Below, one piece after another: positions 53,883-63,881 of a stretch of 64,000 bases of DNA. Made by a program: the position numbers and the translations under genes. Position 1 is the stretch's first letter. Each line of letters starts with the position of its first letter. Where the stretch lies: positions 2,090,554 through 2,154,553 of the forward strand of contig JAVDKL010000001.1 in the NCBI GenBank assembly GCA_030849965.1, read 5' to 3'. Source of the DNA: Schauerella fraxinea (GTDB taxonomy: Bacteria > Pseudomonadota > Gammaproteobacteria > Burkholderiales > Burkholderiaceae_B). The notes under the pieces are model-generated. The model was given only the letters and a program-made list of their open reading frames with translations, ran no database searches and was not told where the DNA came from.

Positions 53883-54779
53883 TCAGGCAGCTACCGCGGT
53901 GTAAGCCAGGCGCACGTAAATCGGCGCATAGGGTTCGGCTTGCGTGATCTCGAGCAGCGACTCGCGAGCGAGCTCGAGCATGGCGATGAAGTGCACCACC
54001 ACGACGGCGGCGGGCGCACCCGCACCGATGCGCTCCATGAACAGATCGGAGAACTCGATGAACCGCACATCGCCCAAGCGGCGCAGGATGTGCGTCATGT
54101 GATCGCGCACGGACAACTGCTCGCGCGTGATGTGATGATGCTGATTGAGCTTGGCGCGCTTCATGATGTCGGCCCAGGCCTGGCGCAGATCGTCCACGCC
54201 CACCTCGGGCAAGGCCCGTTCCACGCTCAGATCGGCCTCGGCGTGCGCGATCATGAAATCGCGGCCCACTTGCGGGATGGCGTCCAGATTGCGCGCGGCG
54301 AGCTTCATCTGCTCGTAGGCCAACAGCCGTCGCACCAGTTCGGCGCGGGGATCTTCCGCTTCTTCGCCGGTATCGGATTTACGCACCGGCAGAAGCATGC
54401 GCGACTTGATCTCGATCAGCATCGCGGCCATCAGCAGGTATTCCGCCGCTAGCTCGAGATTGTGAATGCGGATCTGATCGACGTACGAGAGATATTGCCG
54501 CGTGACATCCGCCATCGGGATGTCCAGCACATTGAAGTTTTGCTTGCGGATCAAATAGAGCAGCAGGTCGAGCGGGCCCTCGAAGGCTTCGAGGAAAATT
54601 TCCAAGGCGTCCGGCGGGATATACAGATCCTGCGGCATCTTGAAGAGCGGCTCGCCATAGAGCCGCGCAAACGCGACCGTATCGACCACATCGGGCGTAG
54701 TGTCGACTTGCGGGGCGACCAGCTTATCCAGGTCGTCTCCCGACACGGCCGACCGCGCGGGAGCGCGCGCCTTTGCCAT
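53883..54779 (-). CDS. scpA: Segregation and condensation protein A (ScpA)
   Basis: A 298-residue kleisin of the SMC-ScpAB complex. EAFEGPLDLLLYLIRKQNFNVLDIPMADVTRQYLSYVD is the conserved N-domain, with YLLMAAMLIEIKSRMLLP following and a winged-helix C-domain that binds SMC. The ATG overlaps the TAA of the upstream DUF3460 gene (TAATG). No scpB is nearby. Confidence 0.93.
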   Translation of the reverse strand: MAKARAPARSAVSGDDLDKLVAPQVDTTPDVVDTVAFARLYGEPLFKMPQDLYIPPDALEIFLEAFEGPLDLLLYLIRKQNFNVLDIPMADVTRQYLSYVDQIRIHNLELAAEYLLMAAMLIEIKSRMLLPVRKSDTGEEAEDPRAELVRRLLAYEQMKLAARNLDAIPQVGRDFMIAHAEADLSVERALPEVGVDDLRQAWADIMKRAKLNQHHHITREQLSVRDHMTHILRRLGDVRFIEFSDLFMERIGAGAPAAVVVVHFIAMLELARESLLEITQAEPYAPIYVRLAYTAVAA

Positions 54780-54970
54780 TACTCTTCAGGCGAATAGACG
54801 TACGGCTTTTGCGGCACCCGGGCCTGACGGAAGCCTTCCTGCAATTCGGCGTCTTGCGGTTTATCCCACAGGCGCGCCCGACCTTCCCGCTGAAGTTGCT
54901 CGGTCTCGGGGTGCGACTTTTTGTAGCTCTCGAGGAACTGGGTAATTTCGGATTGGTAGTTATTGGCCAT
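54779..54970 (-). CDS. DUF3460 family protein
   Basis: A 63-residue protein, MANNYQSEITQFLESYKKSH onward, ending PYVYSPEE. It matches the small DUF3460 family of Burkholderiales, of unknown function. It is acidic and helical at the start. Its stop codon overlaps the ATG of scpA, so the two are translationally coupled. The start at 54970 lacks a clear ribosome site. Confidence 0.85.
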   Translation of the reverse strand: MANNYQSEITQFLESYKKSHPETEQLQREGRARLWDKPQDAELQEGFRQARVPQKPYVYSPEE

Positions 54971-55117
54971 GACGCGGTGGGACGGCAAAACGGGAAGATC
55001 TACAGTGTACTTCAGGCGACTGGGGGACGCGCACTTCAGGCGTCGGACAGCCCGCGGCGTTACAATCAACGCTCCTCCCTCCGTCCTCGGGCGCCGCAGC
55101 GCCCCACCCTCGACGTC

Positions 55118-56593
55118 ATGTCTGCCCAACCGACGCTTCAGGCTCCTTCCCTCAATAGCCCAGACGACGTCCGCGCCGCAAAGATGATCCCCTTCATCGT
55201 GGGCTGCGCGCTGTTCATGCAGATGTTGGATGCTACCGTGGTCGCTACGGCGCTCCCCGCGATGGCGCGTGCGCTGGGCACATCGCCCGTGCGGCTCAAT
55301 GTGGCGATTACGTCCTATCTGTTGGCCGTGGCGGTATTCGTGCCGATCAGCGGCTGGGCGGCCGATCGTTTCGGCGCGCGCCGGGTATTCATCGCCGCGA
55401 TCGCGCTGTTTACGCTCAGCTCCATCGCCTGTGCGTTGTCCGCCACGATCAGCCAGCTGGTGATCGCCCGGGTGGTCCAGGGCATGGCCGGGGCGATGAT
55501 GGTGCCGGTCGGGCGGATCATCCTGCTGCGCACCGTCCCCAAGAAAGACCTGCTGCGCGCCATGTCGTTTCTGTCGATGCCGGCGTTGCTGGGTCCGGTG
55601 ATCGGGCCGCCCTTGGGCGGCTTTCTGGTGACCTATGCGTCCTGGCACTGGATCTTCTTGATCAACATCCCCATCGGCATCATCGGCATCGCGCTGGTCA
55701 TGCGCTTCGTCAAGGACGTGCGGCTCGACAAAAAGCCGCCGTTGGATTGGGTGGGCTTCCTGCTGAGCGCGGTGTGCATGGCCACCCTGGTGTCCGGGTT
55801 CGACGCCATCGGCCATGGCCTCGTGCCCTTGCCCATCCTGGCCGCCATGATGGCCACCGGCATCGTCTGCGGGCTGCTCTACTACTGGCATTCCAAATAC
55901 ACGGCGGCGCCCATCATCGACCTGTCGCTGATGCGCCTGCCCACGTTCTCGATCTCGATTACCGGCGGCAACCTGTGCCGCTTCGCTGTGGGCGCCACGC
56001 CCTTCCTGCTGGCGATGCTGCTGCAGGTGGGCTTCGGCCTGTCGCCGTTTTCGGCCGGCCTCATCACGTTTGCCAGTGCCGCGGGCGCCCTGCTGATGAA
56101 GTTCGTGGCCACGCCGATCGTGATGAAGTTCGGCTTTCGCCGCGTGCTGATGATCAATGCCTTGCTCACCGCCGTGTTCGTGGCCATCTGCGCCACGTTT
56201 ACGCCGCTCACCCCCGTGTGGCTGATGATTCTGCTGTTGCTGATCGGCGGCTTCTTCCGCTCGCTGCAATTTACCGGCGTGAATACGCTCACGTATGCCG
56301 ACATTTCATCTGAAGCCATGAGCCGCGCCAGCAGCTTTGCAGCGATGGCCCAGCAACTGGCGATCAGCCTGGGCGTGGGCGTTGCCGCCTTCACGCTCAA
56401 CATGAGCATGACGTTGCGCGGGCATGCCAGCCTGGATCTGCAGGACGTGGCCAACGGGTTCATCGTCGTGGGCCTCTTCACGGCATCGTCGTTCTTTTTC
56501 TTCCGCCGCCTGGCCCCCGACGCCGGCGCGCAGCTCAACAGCAACCGCAAACGCGAGAAGAAGGCCGAGGAGATCGAACACAGTGAAGAATGA
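55118..56593 (+). CDS. DHA2-family MFS drug transporter
   Basis: A 491-residue major-facilitator antiporter with about 14 predicted membrane segments. [18 protein letters not shown] (motif D1) and the loop [17 protein letters not shown] (motif A) are characteristic of the EmrB/QacA group. It probably exports drugs or metabolites by proton antiport. The ATG at 55118 fits; in-frame codons further upstream are leader. glpK begins 11 bp before its end, so the two are cotranscribed. Confidence 0.9.
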   Translation: MSAQPTLQAPSLNSPDDVRAAKMIPFIVGCALFMQMLDATVVATALPAMARALGTSPVRLNVAITSYLLAVAVFVPISGWAADRFGARRVFIAAIALFTLSSIACALSATISQLVIARVVQGMAGAMMVPVGRIILLRTVPKKDLLRAMSFLSMPALLGPVIGPPLGGFLVTYASWHWIFLINIPIGIIGIALVMRFVKDVRLDKKPPLDWVGFLLSAVCMATLVSGFDAIGHGLVPLPILAAMMATGIVCGLLYYWHSKYTAAPIIDLSLMRLPTFSISITGGNLCRFAVGATPFLLAMLLQVGFGLSPFSAGLITFASAAGALLMKFVATPIVMKFGFRRVLMINALLTAVFVAICATFTPLTPVWLMILLLLIGGFFRSLQFTGVNTLTYADISSEAMSRASSFAAMAQQLAISLGVGVAAFTLNMSMTLRGHASLDLQDVANGFIVVGLFTASSFFFFRRLAPDAGAQLNSNRKREKKAEEIEHSEE

Positions 56594-58094
56594 ACTCATC
56601 CTGGCGTTAGACCAGGGAACCACCAGCTCGCGCGCGATGGTGTTCGACCGCAGCGGTGCGGTCAAAGGTGTAGGCCAACGCGAGTTTCGCCAGTACTACC
56701 CCAAGCCGGGCTGGGTCGAACACGACCCGATGGAAATCTGGCATAGCCAGCTTGAAGTGGCCCGCGAAGCCTTGCGCAACGCCGGGGCCACGGCCGCCGA
56801 CATCGCCGGCATCGGCATCACCAGCCAACGCGAAACCACGCTCTTGTGGGAACGCAAAACCGGTCGGCCCGTGGCGCACGCCATCGTCTGGCAGGATCGC
56901 CGCACGGCCGCCCTGTGCCAATCGTTGCGCGACGCCGGCCACGCCGAGGTGCTGCAAGCACGCACGGGCCTGGTGCTCGACGCGTATTTTTCGGGCACCA
57001 AGCTCGCCTGGCTGCTGGATAACGTGAAAGGCGCGCGGGCCGCCGCCGAGCGTGGCGAGCTGGCGTTCGGCACGGTCGACACCTGGCTGATCTGGAACCT
57101 CACCGAGGGCCGCACGCACGTCACCGACCCCAGCAACGCATCGCGCACGCTGATGTTCGACATTCACAAGCAAGCGTGGTGCGACGACCTGCTCGCCCGC
57201 CTGAACATCCCGCGCAGCCTGCTGCCCGACGTGGTGCCCAGCAGCGGCGTGCGTGCGCATGCTGCGGCCACGCTGTTCGGCGGCGCCATTCCCATTGCCG
57301 GCGTGGCCGGCGACCAGCAGGCCGCAACGTTCGGCCAGGCGTGCTTTACGCCCGGGATGGCGAAAAATACTTACGGCACCGGCTGCTTCATGTTGATGAA
57401 CGTGGGCGACGAACCGGTTACGTCGACCCACAACCTGCTGTCTACCGTGGGCTGGGGACTGCCCGTAGACGACAAAAGCTGGCACACCACCTATATGCTC
57501 GAAGGCGGCGTCTTCATGGCGGGCGCCACGGTGCAATGGCTGCGCGACGGGCTCAAGATCATCGATCGCGCCGATGAAACCGAAGCGTTGGCGGCCAGCG
57601 TGCCGGATACCGACGACGTGTTTCTCGTGCCGGCCTTTGCCGGCCTGGGTGCCCCCGATTGGGATCCGTATGCACGGGGCCTTTTGATCGGAATGACGCG
57701 CGGCACGACCCGGGCGCATATCGCCCGTGCAGCGCTCGAAGCCATTGCCTTGCAAAGCGCGGAGCTGTTGCATGCGATGCATGCCGACAGCGACATCGCG
57801 CTCTCTGAGTTGCGCGTGGATGGCGGCGCGGCCCGCAACGATCTGCTCATGCAGATTCAAGCCGATCTGCTGGGCGTGCCGGTGGTGCGCCCGCGCATCC
57901 CCGAGTCCACCGCGCTGGGCGCGGCAGGCCTGGCCGGCATCGCTTGCGGGATATGGACGATGGACGAGTTTGCGGCACAGTGGCAAGCTGAGAAAACGTT
58001 CGAGCCGCAGTGGAACGAGGATCAACGCACGGCGCGGCTCGCGCGTTGGCGGCAAGCGGTAGAACTATCGAAAGGCTGGGCGAAGCCGAGTTGA
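56583..58094 (+). CDS. glpK: Glycerol kinase
   Basis: A 503-residue FGGY-family kinase that phosphorylates glycerol to sn-glycerol-3-phosphate. [29 protein letters not shown] and [13 protein letters not shown] are the N-domain motifs; [16 protein letters not shown] and [19 protein letters not shown] the C-domain motifs. GTG start with GAGGAG ten bases upstream, inside the end of the MFS gene. No glpF, glpD or glpR is adjacent. Confidence 0.95.
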   Translation: MKNELILALDQGTTSSRAMVFDRSGAVKGVGQREFRQYYPKPGWVEHDPMEIWHSQLEVAREALRNAGATAADIAGIGITSQRETTLLWERKTGRPVAHAIVWQDRRTAALCQSLRDAGHAEVLQARTGLVLDAYFSGTKLAWLLDNVKGARAAAERGELAFGTVDTWLIWNLTEGRTHVTDPSNASRTLMFDIHKQAWCDDLLARLNIPRSLLPDVVPSSGVRAHAAATLFGGAIPIAGVAGDQQAATFGQACFTPGMAKNTYGTGCFMLMNVGDEPVTSTHNLLSTVGWGLPVDDKSWHTTYMLEGGVFMAGATVQWLRDGLKIIDRADETEALAASVPDTDDVFLVPAFAGLGAPDWDPYARGLLIGMTRGTTRAHIARAALEAIALQSAELLHAMHADSDIALSELRVDGGAARNDLLMQIQADLLGVPVVRPRIPESTALGAAGLAGIACGIWTMDEFAAQWQAEKTFEPQWNEDQRTARLARWRQAVELSKGWAKPS

Positions 58095-58122
58095 TCTGAA
58101 CTGATCTGAACTGATCTGAACT
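58093..58122. repeat. 10-bp tandem repeat at the glpK stop codon
   Basis: GATCTGAACT occurs three times head to tail, beginning within the glpK stop codon, followed by a partial fourth copy. Confidence 0.85.
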
Positions 58123-58155
58123 GAACTACGCCAGCTTGGTGAACGACGCGGATTG

Positions 58156-58196
58156 AAAAAGGCCTTGAGTCGGTATCGCACCGTCTCAAGGCCTTT
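58156..58196 (-). terminator. Rho-independent terminator between glpK and the Bug gene
   Basis: AAAGGCCTTGAG and CTCAAGGCCTTT form a 12-bp stem, with an inner CGGT/ACCG stem. Read on the minus strand it ends in T5, 30 bp after the Bug receptor stop. It may also stop plus-strand transcripts from glpK. Confidence 0.85.
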
Positions 58197-58226
58197 GCAC
58201 ATTGTCGCCACGCGACAACGTCTTGA

Positions 58227-59258
58227 TCAGTTCAGGCTGGCACCCGAGAGCTTGACGACTTCCTTGTACTTGGCCATTTCGCTTTTGACGAAATCGGCAA
58301 AGGCGGCGCTGCTCGTGGGCTGCGGCTCCGAACCCATGGTCAACAACCGCTGGCGCACGTCGTCTTGCGACAAGGCTTGTGCATAAGCCGCGTTGAGCTT
58401 GGCAACGATATCCTTGGGCACCCCGGCCGTGGTGAACACGCCAAACCAGGTTTCCAGATCGAAGTCGGGAATGCCGGCTTCGATCACGGTGGGCACGTCC
58501 GTCAACAACGGCGAGCGCTTGGTGGTCGTCACGGCCAACGCTTTGACCTTGCCGTCCTTGATCAACGGTGCCGATGCCGCCAGATTGTCGAACATGAAAT
58601 CGGACTGGCCCGACAGCAACGCCAACTGCGCGGGCGCGGCGCCCTGGTAAGGGATGTGCTCGGCGGCGATACCGGCACGCGCCTTCAACAACTCGCCAGA
58701 CAAATGACCGGCGCTGCCGTTGCCGCCCGAACCGTAGTTCAACGCGCCGGGATGCGCCTTGGCGTAGGCGATCAGATCCTTCAGCGATTCGATATTGTTT
58801 TTCTTGGCGAAGTCGACATTGATGACCAACACGTTCGGCACCGATGCCACGAGGGCAACCGCTTCGAAATCCTTCACCGGATCGTAAGGCAGGTTATTGA
58901 AAAGCCACGGGTTGATGGCATGCGTGGCCACCGCGCCCATCACGAGCGTGTAGCCATCGGGTTGCGCACGCGCGGCCATGTCGGCACCAATGTTGCCGCC
59001 GGCGCCCGCCTTGTTTTCCACGATCACGGCCTGGCCCAGCGGGCCACGCACTTTCTCGGCCAGCATGCGGGCCATCGTGTCCAGGGGGCCACCGGGCGGA
59101 TACGGCACGATGAAGCGGATCGGCTTGGACGGAAAGGCAGCGGCATCCTCCGCTGCGGTCGCGACCGACGTCATGCCCGTCAGGGCGAAGGCGGCCAACG
59201 CAAGGCCCCCAATAAGAGAGCGCCGACGTGCCGGCCGACCGCGCAGAGCGAGGGACAT
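58227..59258 (-). CDS. Bug-family (TctC-like) periplasmic binding protein
   Basis: A 343-residue binding protein with a signal peptide of about 38 residues containing a twin-Arg-like RRRSLIGG stretch and an Ala-X-Ala site near ATAAED. IRFIVPYPPGGPLDTMARML, VIVENKAGAGGNIGADMAA and EHIPYQGAAPAQLALLSGQ are Bug signatures. Start 59258 has AGGAG five bases upstream. Second orphan Bug receptor of the window, without TctAB; ligand unknown. Confidence 0.92.
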   Translation of the reverse strand: MSLALRGRPARRRSLIGGLALAAFALTGMTSVATAAEDAAAFPSKPIRFIVPYPPGGPLDTMARMLAEKVRGPLGQAVIVENKAGAGGNIGADMAARAQPDGYTLVMGAVATHAINPWLFNNLPYDPVKDFEAVALVASVPNVLVINVDFAKKNNIESLKDLIAYAKAHPGALNYGSGGNGSAGHLSGELLKARAGIAAEHIPYQGAAPAQLALLSGQSDFMFDNLAASAPLIKDGKVKALAVTTTKRSPLLTDVPTVIEAGIPDFDLETWFGVFTTAGVPKDIVAKLNAAYAQALSQDDVRQRLLTMGSEPQPTSSAAFADFVKSEMAKYKEVVKLSGASLN

Positions 59259-59465
59259 GATGTCTCCTGTCATTATTCGATTGTGAGAGGCGGTGAATAT
59301 AACGCAGGGCATGGCGGCTTGCCACGCGAGACGGGGCACTCCCAGTCGCGTACTGGCAGGAACGCAACAGTTGGAAGGCGCCTTATGGTGAATGAGCGAC
59401 CATCTTTTCGTTCACGCCAATGTGCTGCCACGCGATCCTTACATGACATCGGTCCGGTAAAGCCC

Positions 59466-59493
59466 AAAAAAATGCCCTCCAAAAAGGAGGGCA
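59466..59493 (-). terminator. Terminator of the aap operon
   Basis: TGCCCTCC and GGAGGGCA form an 8-bp stem with a 5-base loop. On the minus strand it is followed by seven T residues, 66 bp after the aapP stop codon. Confidence 0.9.
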
Positions 59494-59558
59494 CTGTTTG
59501 CATCGCGGTGCGGGATCGGGCGCATCACCGCACCCGACTCGCCGGGCCTTTCACACCA

Positions 59559-60299
<741 letters not shown>

Positions 60300-60356
60300 G
60301 CCTGTACTCCCTTGAACGCACCGGGCGCGCCGCACTGCGGCCGCCCCGGCGCAACT

Positions 60357-61457
60357 TTACCGTTGATGTCCCGTCTGCAGACGGCGTTCGATCGATTGGC
60401 TGTACTTGGACATCGAATAGCAAAACACGAAATAGATCAGCGAGATGAAGACGTACGCTTCGATCCCGAATCCGCGCCATGCCGCATCCGACAACGCGGC
60501 CTTGGCAGCCAGCGTCAAGTCGAAAATACCGATGATCACGACCAGCGACGTATCCTTGAACAGCGAAATGAAGATCCCCACCAACGGCGGAATCACCACT
60601 TTGAGCGACTGCGGCAGGATGATCTTGCGCATGGCCTGCCAGTACGACAGTCCAAGCGAATCGGCGCCTTCGTACTGCCCCTTCGGAATGGCTTGCAAGC
60701 CGCCACGCACCGTCTCAGCGATATAGGCCGACGCGAACATGATGATGGCGATTTGCGCCCGCAGGAGCTTGTCGATCGAGAATCCGACCGGCAAGAACAA
60801 CGGCAGCATGACCGAGGACATGAAGAGCAGGCTGATCAGCGGCACGCCGCGAATCAATTCGATGTAGATCACGCACAGGGCCTTGATGGCCGGCATGCGC
60901 GAACGGCGTCCCAGTGCCAGCAGCACCCCGATCGGAAACGCGCAGGCAATGCCGAACGTGGCCAGGATCAGCGTGAGCGGCAGACCGCCCCAACGGGTGT
61001 TTTCAACCGAGGTCAGGCCGAAAATACCGCCGCCCATGAGCACGTAGAAGCCTGCCAGGCCAAACACCCAGACCAAGGCAAGCCACGGCTTCCAGAAGAT
61101 GCGGATCGCGCTGATGACGATCACCGCCAGCAACAGGATCGTGGCCACCAGCGGGCGCCATTGTTCGTCGTACGGATACGTGCCGAACAGGATCAGGCGA
61201 TGCTTCTCGATGATGAACGCCCAGCAGGCGCCCCCGGTCGCGCGGCATTCCTGCGCCGTGGCCGCCGTGAAGTTGGCCTTGATGAATGCCCATTCGACCA
61301 CGGCCGGAATGAACATCAACAGGAGCCACGCAATCAGCACCGTTGCCAGGATATTGAGCGGCGAAGAAAACAGACGCGAGCGGAACCAGGCCCAGACGCC
61401 GGTGTGCTCGACGGGCGGCGGCAGAGGCGCCGTAGGTGATGTCGTTGTGCTGCTCAT
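60357..61457 (-). CDS. aapM: General L-amino-acid ABC transporter permease AapM
   Basis: A 366-residue permease with the long N-terminal extension typical of AapM, holding extra membrane segments and a loop with a Cys pair (QECRATGGAC). The C-terminal half is an ordinary HisM-type permease with the EAA loop SLGLSYWQAMRKIILPQSL. One base separates it from aapQ. Confidence 0.92.
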   Translation of the reverse strand: MSSTTTSPTAPLPPPVEHTGVWAWFRSRLFSSPLNILATVLIAWLLLMFIPAVVEWAFIKANFTAATAQECRATGGACWAFIIEKHRLILFGTYPYDEQWRPLVATILLLAVIVISAIRIFWKPWLALVWVFGLAGFYVLMGGGIFGLTSVENTRWGGLPLTLILATFGIACAFPIGVLLALGRRSRMPAIKALCVIYIELIRGVPLISLLFMSSVMLPLFLPVGFSIDKLLRAQIAIIMFASAYIAETVRGGLQAIPKGQYEGADSLGLSYWQAMRKIILPQSLKVVIPPLVGIFISLFKDTSLVVIIGIFDLTLAAKAALSDAAWRGFGIEAYVFISLIYFVFCYSMSKYSQSIERRLQTGHQR

Positions 61458-61458
61458 C

Positions 61459-62649
61459 TCAACGCTCCACCAGCGCGATGCGCTTGTTGTACCAGTTCAT
61501 GAATATCGAGATCGAGAGGCTGACGGTGAGGTAGGCAGCCATGATGATCAAAATGCCTTCGATCGCCTGCCCCGTCTGGTTCAGGGTCGTGTTCACCACC
61601 GAGACGATATCGGGATAACCGATGGCCACGGCCAGCGAACTGTTCTTGGTCAGGTTCAGGTACTGACTCGTCATTGGCGGAATGATCACGCGCAATGCTT
61701 GCGGCAGCACCACCAGGCGCAGCACGCGCGCCCGGCTCAAGCCCAACGACCCGGCGGCTTCCCACTGCCCGCTGTTGACCGACTGCACGCCGGAGCGCAC
61801 CACTTCGGCCACAAAGGCGGAGGTGTAGATGACCAGGCCGGCAAGCAACGCGAAGAACTCGGGCGACATCGAAATGCCGCCGGTGTAGTTGAAGCCGCGC
61901 AGCTCGGGCACCTCGAACGTCAACGCCATGCCGCTGATCAGCCAGCCTACGATCGGAAAGCCGATCAACATGGCCAGCACGATGCGACCTGCCGGGAACA
62001 TGTGGCCGGTGGCCTCATGACGCTTGCGCGCCCAGTTGGCCAGAATCACGCTGGCGATGATCGCAAGCGCGAAACCCCAGAAGATCCAGTCGAGCGATGG
62101 CCCGTCGACGCCCGGAATCCGTGCGCCGCGGTTGCTGATGAACACGCCGGGCAAAGGATTGAGCGCATTGCGGGGGCCGGGCAGGTTCTCGGTGATCAGG
62201 GCGTACCAGAAGAACAATTGCAGCAGCAAGGGCACGTTGCGCATCACTTCGACGTACACCGAAGCGACCTTGTTGAGCAGGAAGTTCTTGGACAGCCTGG
62301 CGATACCGAGCAGCGTGCCGAAGATCGTGGCGAGCACGATGCCGAGCACGGCCACACGCAAGGTGTTGAGAATGCCGACGAAGACGGCGCGGCCATAGCT
62401 GTCGGCCGGGCCGTAGCTGATGGCGGACTCGCCGATGGCGAAGCCGGCCTCGCGGCCCAGAAAATCAAAACCGGTCGTGATGTTGCGCACGGCCAGATTG
62501 CTAAGCGTATTGGAAATCAGGAACCAGGCTGCGAAGGCGACCAGCAGCAGCACAATGACTTGGTACGCAATGGCGCGTACACCTGGATCGTTCCAAGACA
62601 TGCGCCGGGCTGGCGGCGAGACGGGCGCATTTTTTTGATGTGTCGTCAT
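61459..62649 (-). CDS. aapQ: General L-amino-acid ABC transporter permease AapQ
   Basis: A 396-residue permease. Segments VYVEVMRNVPLLLQLFFWY and the C-terminal EAA loop SLGLSRARVLRLVVLPQALRV are diagnostic. Together with AapM it forms the channel. It is separated from aapJ by 133 bp that include two stable hairpins. Confidence 0.93.
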   Translation of the reverse strand: MTTHQKNAPVSPPARRMSWNDPGVRAIAYQVIVLLLVAFAAWFLISNTLSNLAVRNITTGFDFLGREAGFAIGESAISYGPADSYGRAVFVGILNTLRVAVLGIVLATIFGTLLGIARLSKNFLLNKVASVYVEVMRNVPLLLQLFFWYALITENLPGPRNALNPLPGVFISNRGARIPGVDGPSLDWIFWGFALAIIASVILANWARKRHEATGHMFPAGRIVLAMLIGFPIVGWLISGMALTFEVPELRGFNYTGGISMSPEFFALLAGLVIYTSAFVAEVVRSGVQSVNSGQWEAAGSLGLSRARVLRLVVLPQALRVIIPPMTSQYLNLTKNSSLAVAIGYPDIVSVVNTTLNQTGQAIEGILIIMAAYLTVSLSISIFMNWYNKRIALVER

Positions 62650-62678
62650 GGATCAATTAACCGCAGTAAGACTGAAGA

Positions 62679-62698
62679 ATGCGCGCAAGTGCGCGCAT
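62679..62698 (-). other. Hairpin between aapJ and aapQ
   Basis: ATGCGCGC and GCGCGCAT form a perfect 8-bp stem with a 4-base loop. No T-run follows. It may slow transcript decay or cause partial termination before aapQ. Confidence 0.6.
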
Positions 62699-62736
62699 CC
62701 GGTACGCAGATCCATTAAGCAGGATGCAGCGCGTGC

Positions 62737-62772
62737 GCGCGGGCGCCGTCACAAGGGCGACGACGCCCGCGC
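62737..62772 (-). other. Strong GC-rich hairpin after aapJ
   Basis: GCGCGGGCG and CGCCCGCGC pair around an inner CGTC/GACG stem with one mismatch between them, beginning 10 bp after the aapJ stop codon. Such hairpins after binding-protein genes protect the upstream message from 3' decay and make the binding protein more abundant than the membrane subunits. Confidence 0.7.
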
Positions 62773-62782
62773 GGCAAAGGTA

Positions 62783-63799
62783 TTAACGCACGGGCCAGGC
62801 GTACATCACGCCGCCTTGCTTGTAGCTGGCGTTAACGCCGCGCGGCAATTTCATTGCGCTGCCTTGACCAAGGTTACGTTCGAAAACTTCGCCGTAGTTA
62901 CCGACCTGCTTGATGATGGTGTAGGCCCACTTCTCATCCACGCCCATGTTCTTGCCCATGCCCGGCGACACGCCGAGAATGCGCTGCACGTTCGGGTTCG
63001 GGCTCTTGAGCATGTCATCGACGTTCTTGGACGTGATGCCATATTCTTCGGCTTCGATCTGGGCGAACAAGGACCAGCGAACGACGTTCAGCCAGGGGTC
63101 GTCACCTTGACGAACCATGGGGCCGAGCGGCTCTTTCGAGAAGTCTTCCGGCAGGATTTCGTACTTGTCCGGATTTTCCAGCGTCGTACGAATCGATGCC
63201 AATTGCGACTTGTCGGTCGTGAACGCGTCGCAGCGGTTGGCCGTGAAGGCGCGCACGATTTCGTCGAACTTGTCGATCACAACCGGTTTGAACTCGATTT
63301 TTTCCGAACGGAACCAGTCGGCGAGATTGAGCTCGGTGGTGGTGCCGGGCTGAACGCAAACCGTGGCGCCGTTGAGATCCTTGGCGCTTTTCACGCCCAG
63401 GTCCTTCGAGACCATGATGCCTTGGCTGTCGTAGTAGTTGACGCCGGCGCCGATCAGGCCGAGGGTGGTGTCGCGGGTGAGCGTTTGCGTGGTGTTACGC
63501 GTCAGCACGTCGATTTCGCCCGATTGCAACGCGGTGAAGCGTTGCTGGGTGTTCAGCGGCGTGACCTTGAATTTGGTGGAATCGTTGAACATGGTGGCGG
63601 CAATGGCGCGGCACATGTCCACGTCCAGACCCTTCCATTCGCCCTTGCTGTCGGCGGCCGAGAAGCCGGCAATACCGGTCGACACACCGCACTGTACAAA
63701 CCCTTTCTTCTTCACGGCGTCGTAGGTCGCGCCAGCCTGAGCGGCCGAGGACGCGGCGAACAATGCGGCGCCGATGGCGACGAGTTTCAATGCTTTCAT
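62783..63799 (-). CDS. aapJ: General L-amino-acid ABC transporter binding protein
   Basis: A 338-residue periplasmic binding protein with a signal peptide (about 20 residues, AALFAASSAAQA). GFVQCGVSTGIAGFSAADSKGEWKGLDVDMCRAIAA identifies the AapJ/BztA group. It captures glutamate, aspartate, glutamine and other L-amino acids. Start 63799 has GGAG seven bases upstream. First gene of the operon. Confidence 0.94.
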   Translation of the reverse strand: MKALKLVAIGAALFAASSAAQAGATYDAVKKKGFVQCGVSTGIAGFSAADSKGEWKGLDVDMCRAIAATMFNDSTKFKVTPLNTQQRFTALQSGEIDVLTRNTTQTLTRDTTLGLIGAGVNYYDSQGIMVSKDLGVKSAKDLNGATVCVQPGTTTELNLADWFRSEKIEFKPVVIDKFDEIVRAFTANRCDAFTTDKSQLASIRTTLENPDKYEILPEDFSKEPLGPMVRQGDDPWLNVVRWSLFAQIEAEEYGITSKNVDDMLKSPNPNVQRILGVSPGMGKNMGVDEKWAYTIIKQVGNYGEVFERNLGQGSAMKLPRGVNASYKQGGVMYAWPVR

Positions 63800-63833
63800 A
63801 CACAATCTCCGGGCTTACAACGTGATAGATGTT

Positions 63834-63881
63834 TTGCAACAAGCTTTCGCTTGGAGGTTGCAACAAGCTTTCGCTTGGAGC
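63834..63881. repeat. 24-bp tandem duplication upstream of aapJ
   Basis: Two copies of a 24-bp unit beginning TTGCAACAAGCTTTCGCTTG lie end to end, differing only at the final base. Each copy contains a small CAAGC/GCTTG inverted repeat. It lies 35-80 bp before the aapJ start, within the expected promoter or leader. The rest to the window end shows no gene. Confidence 0.85.
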
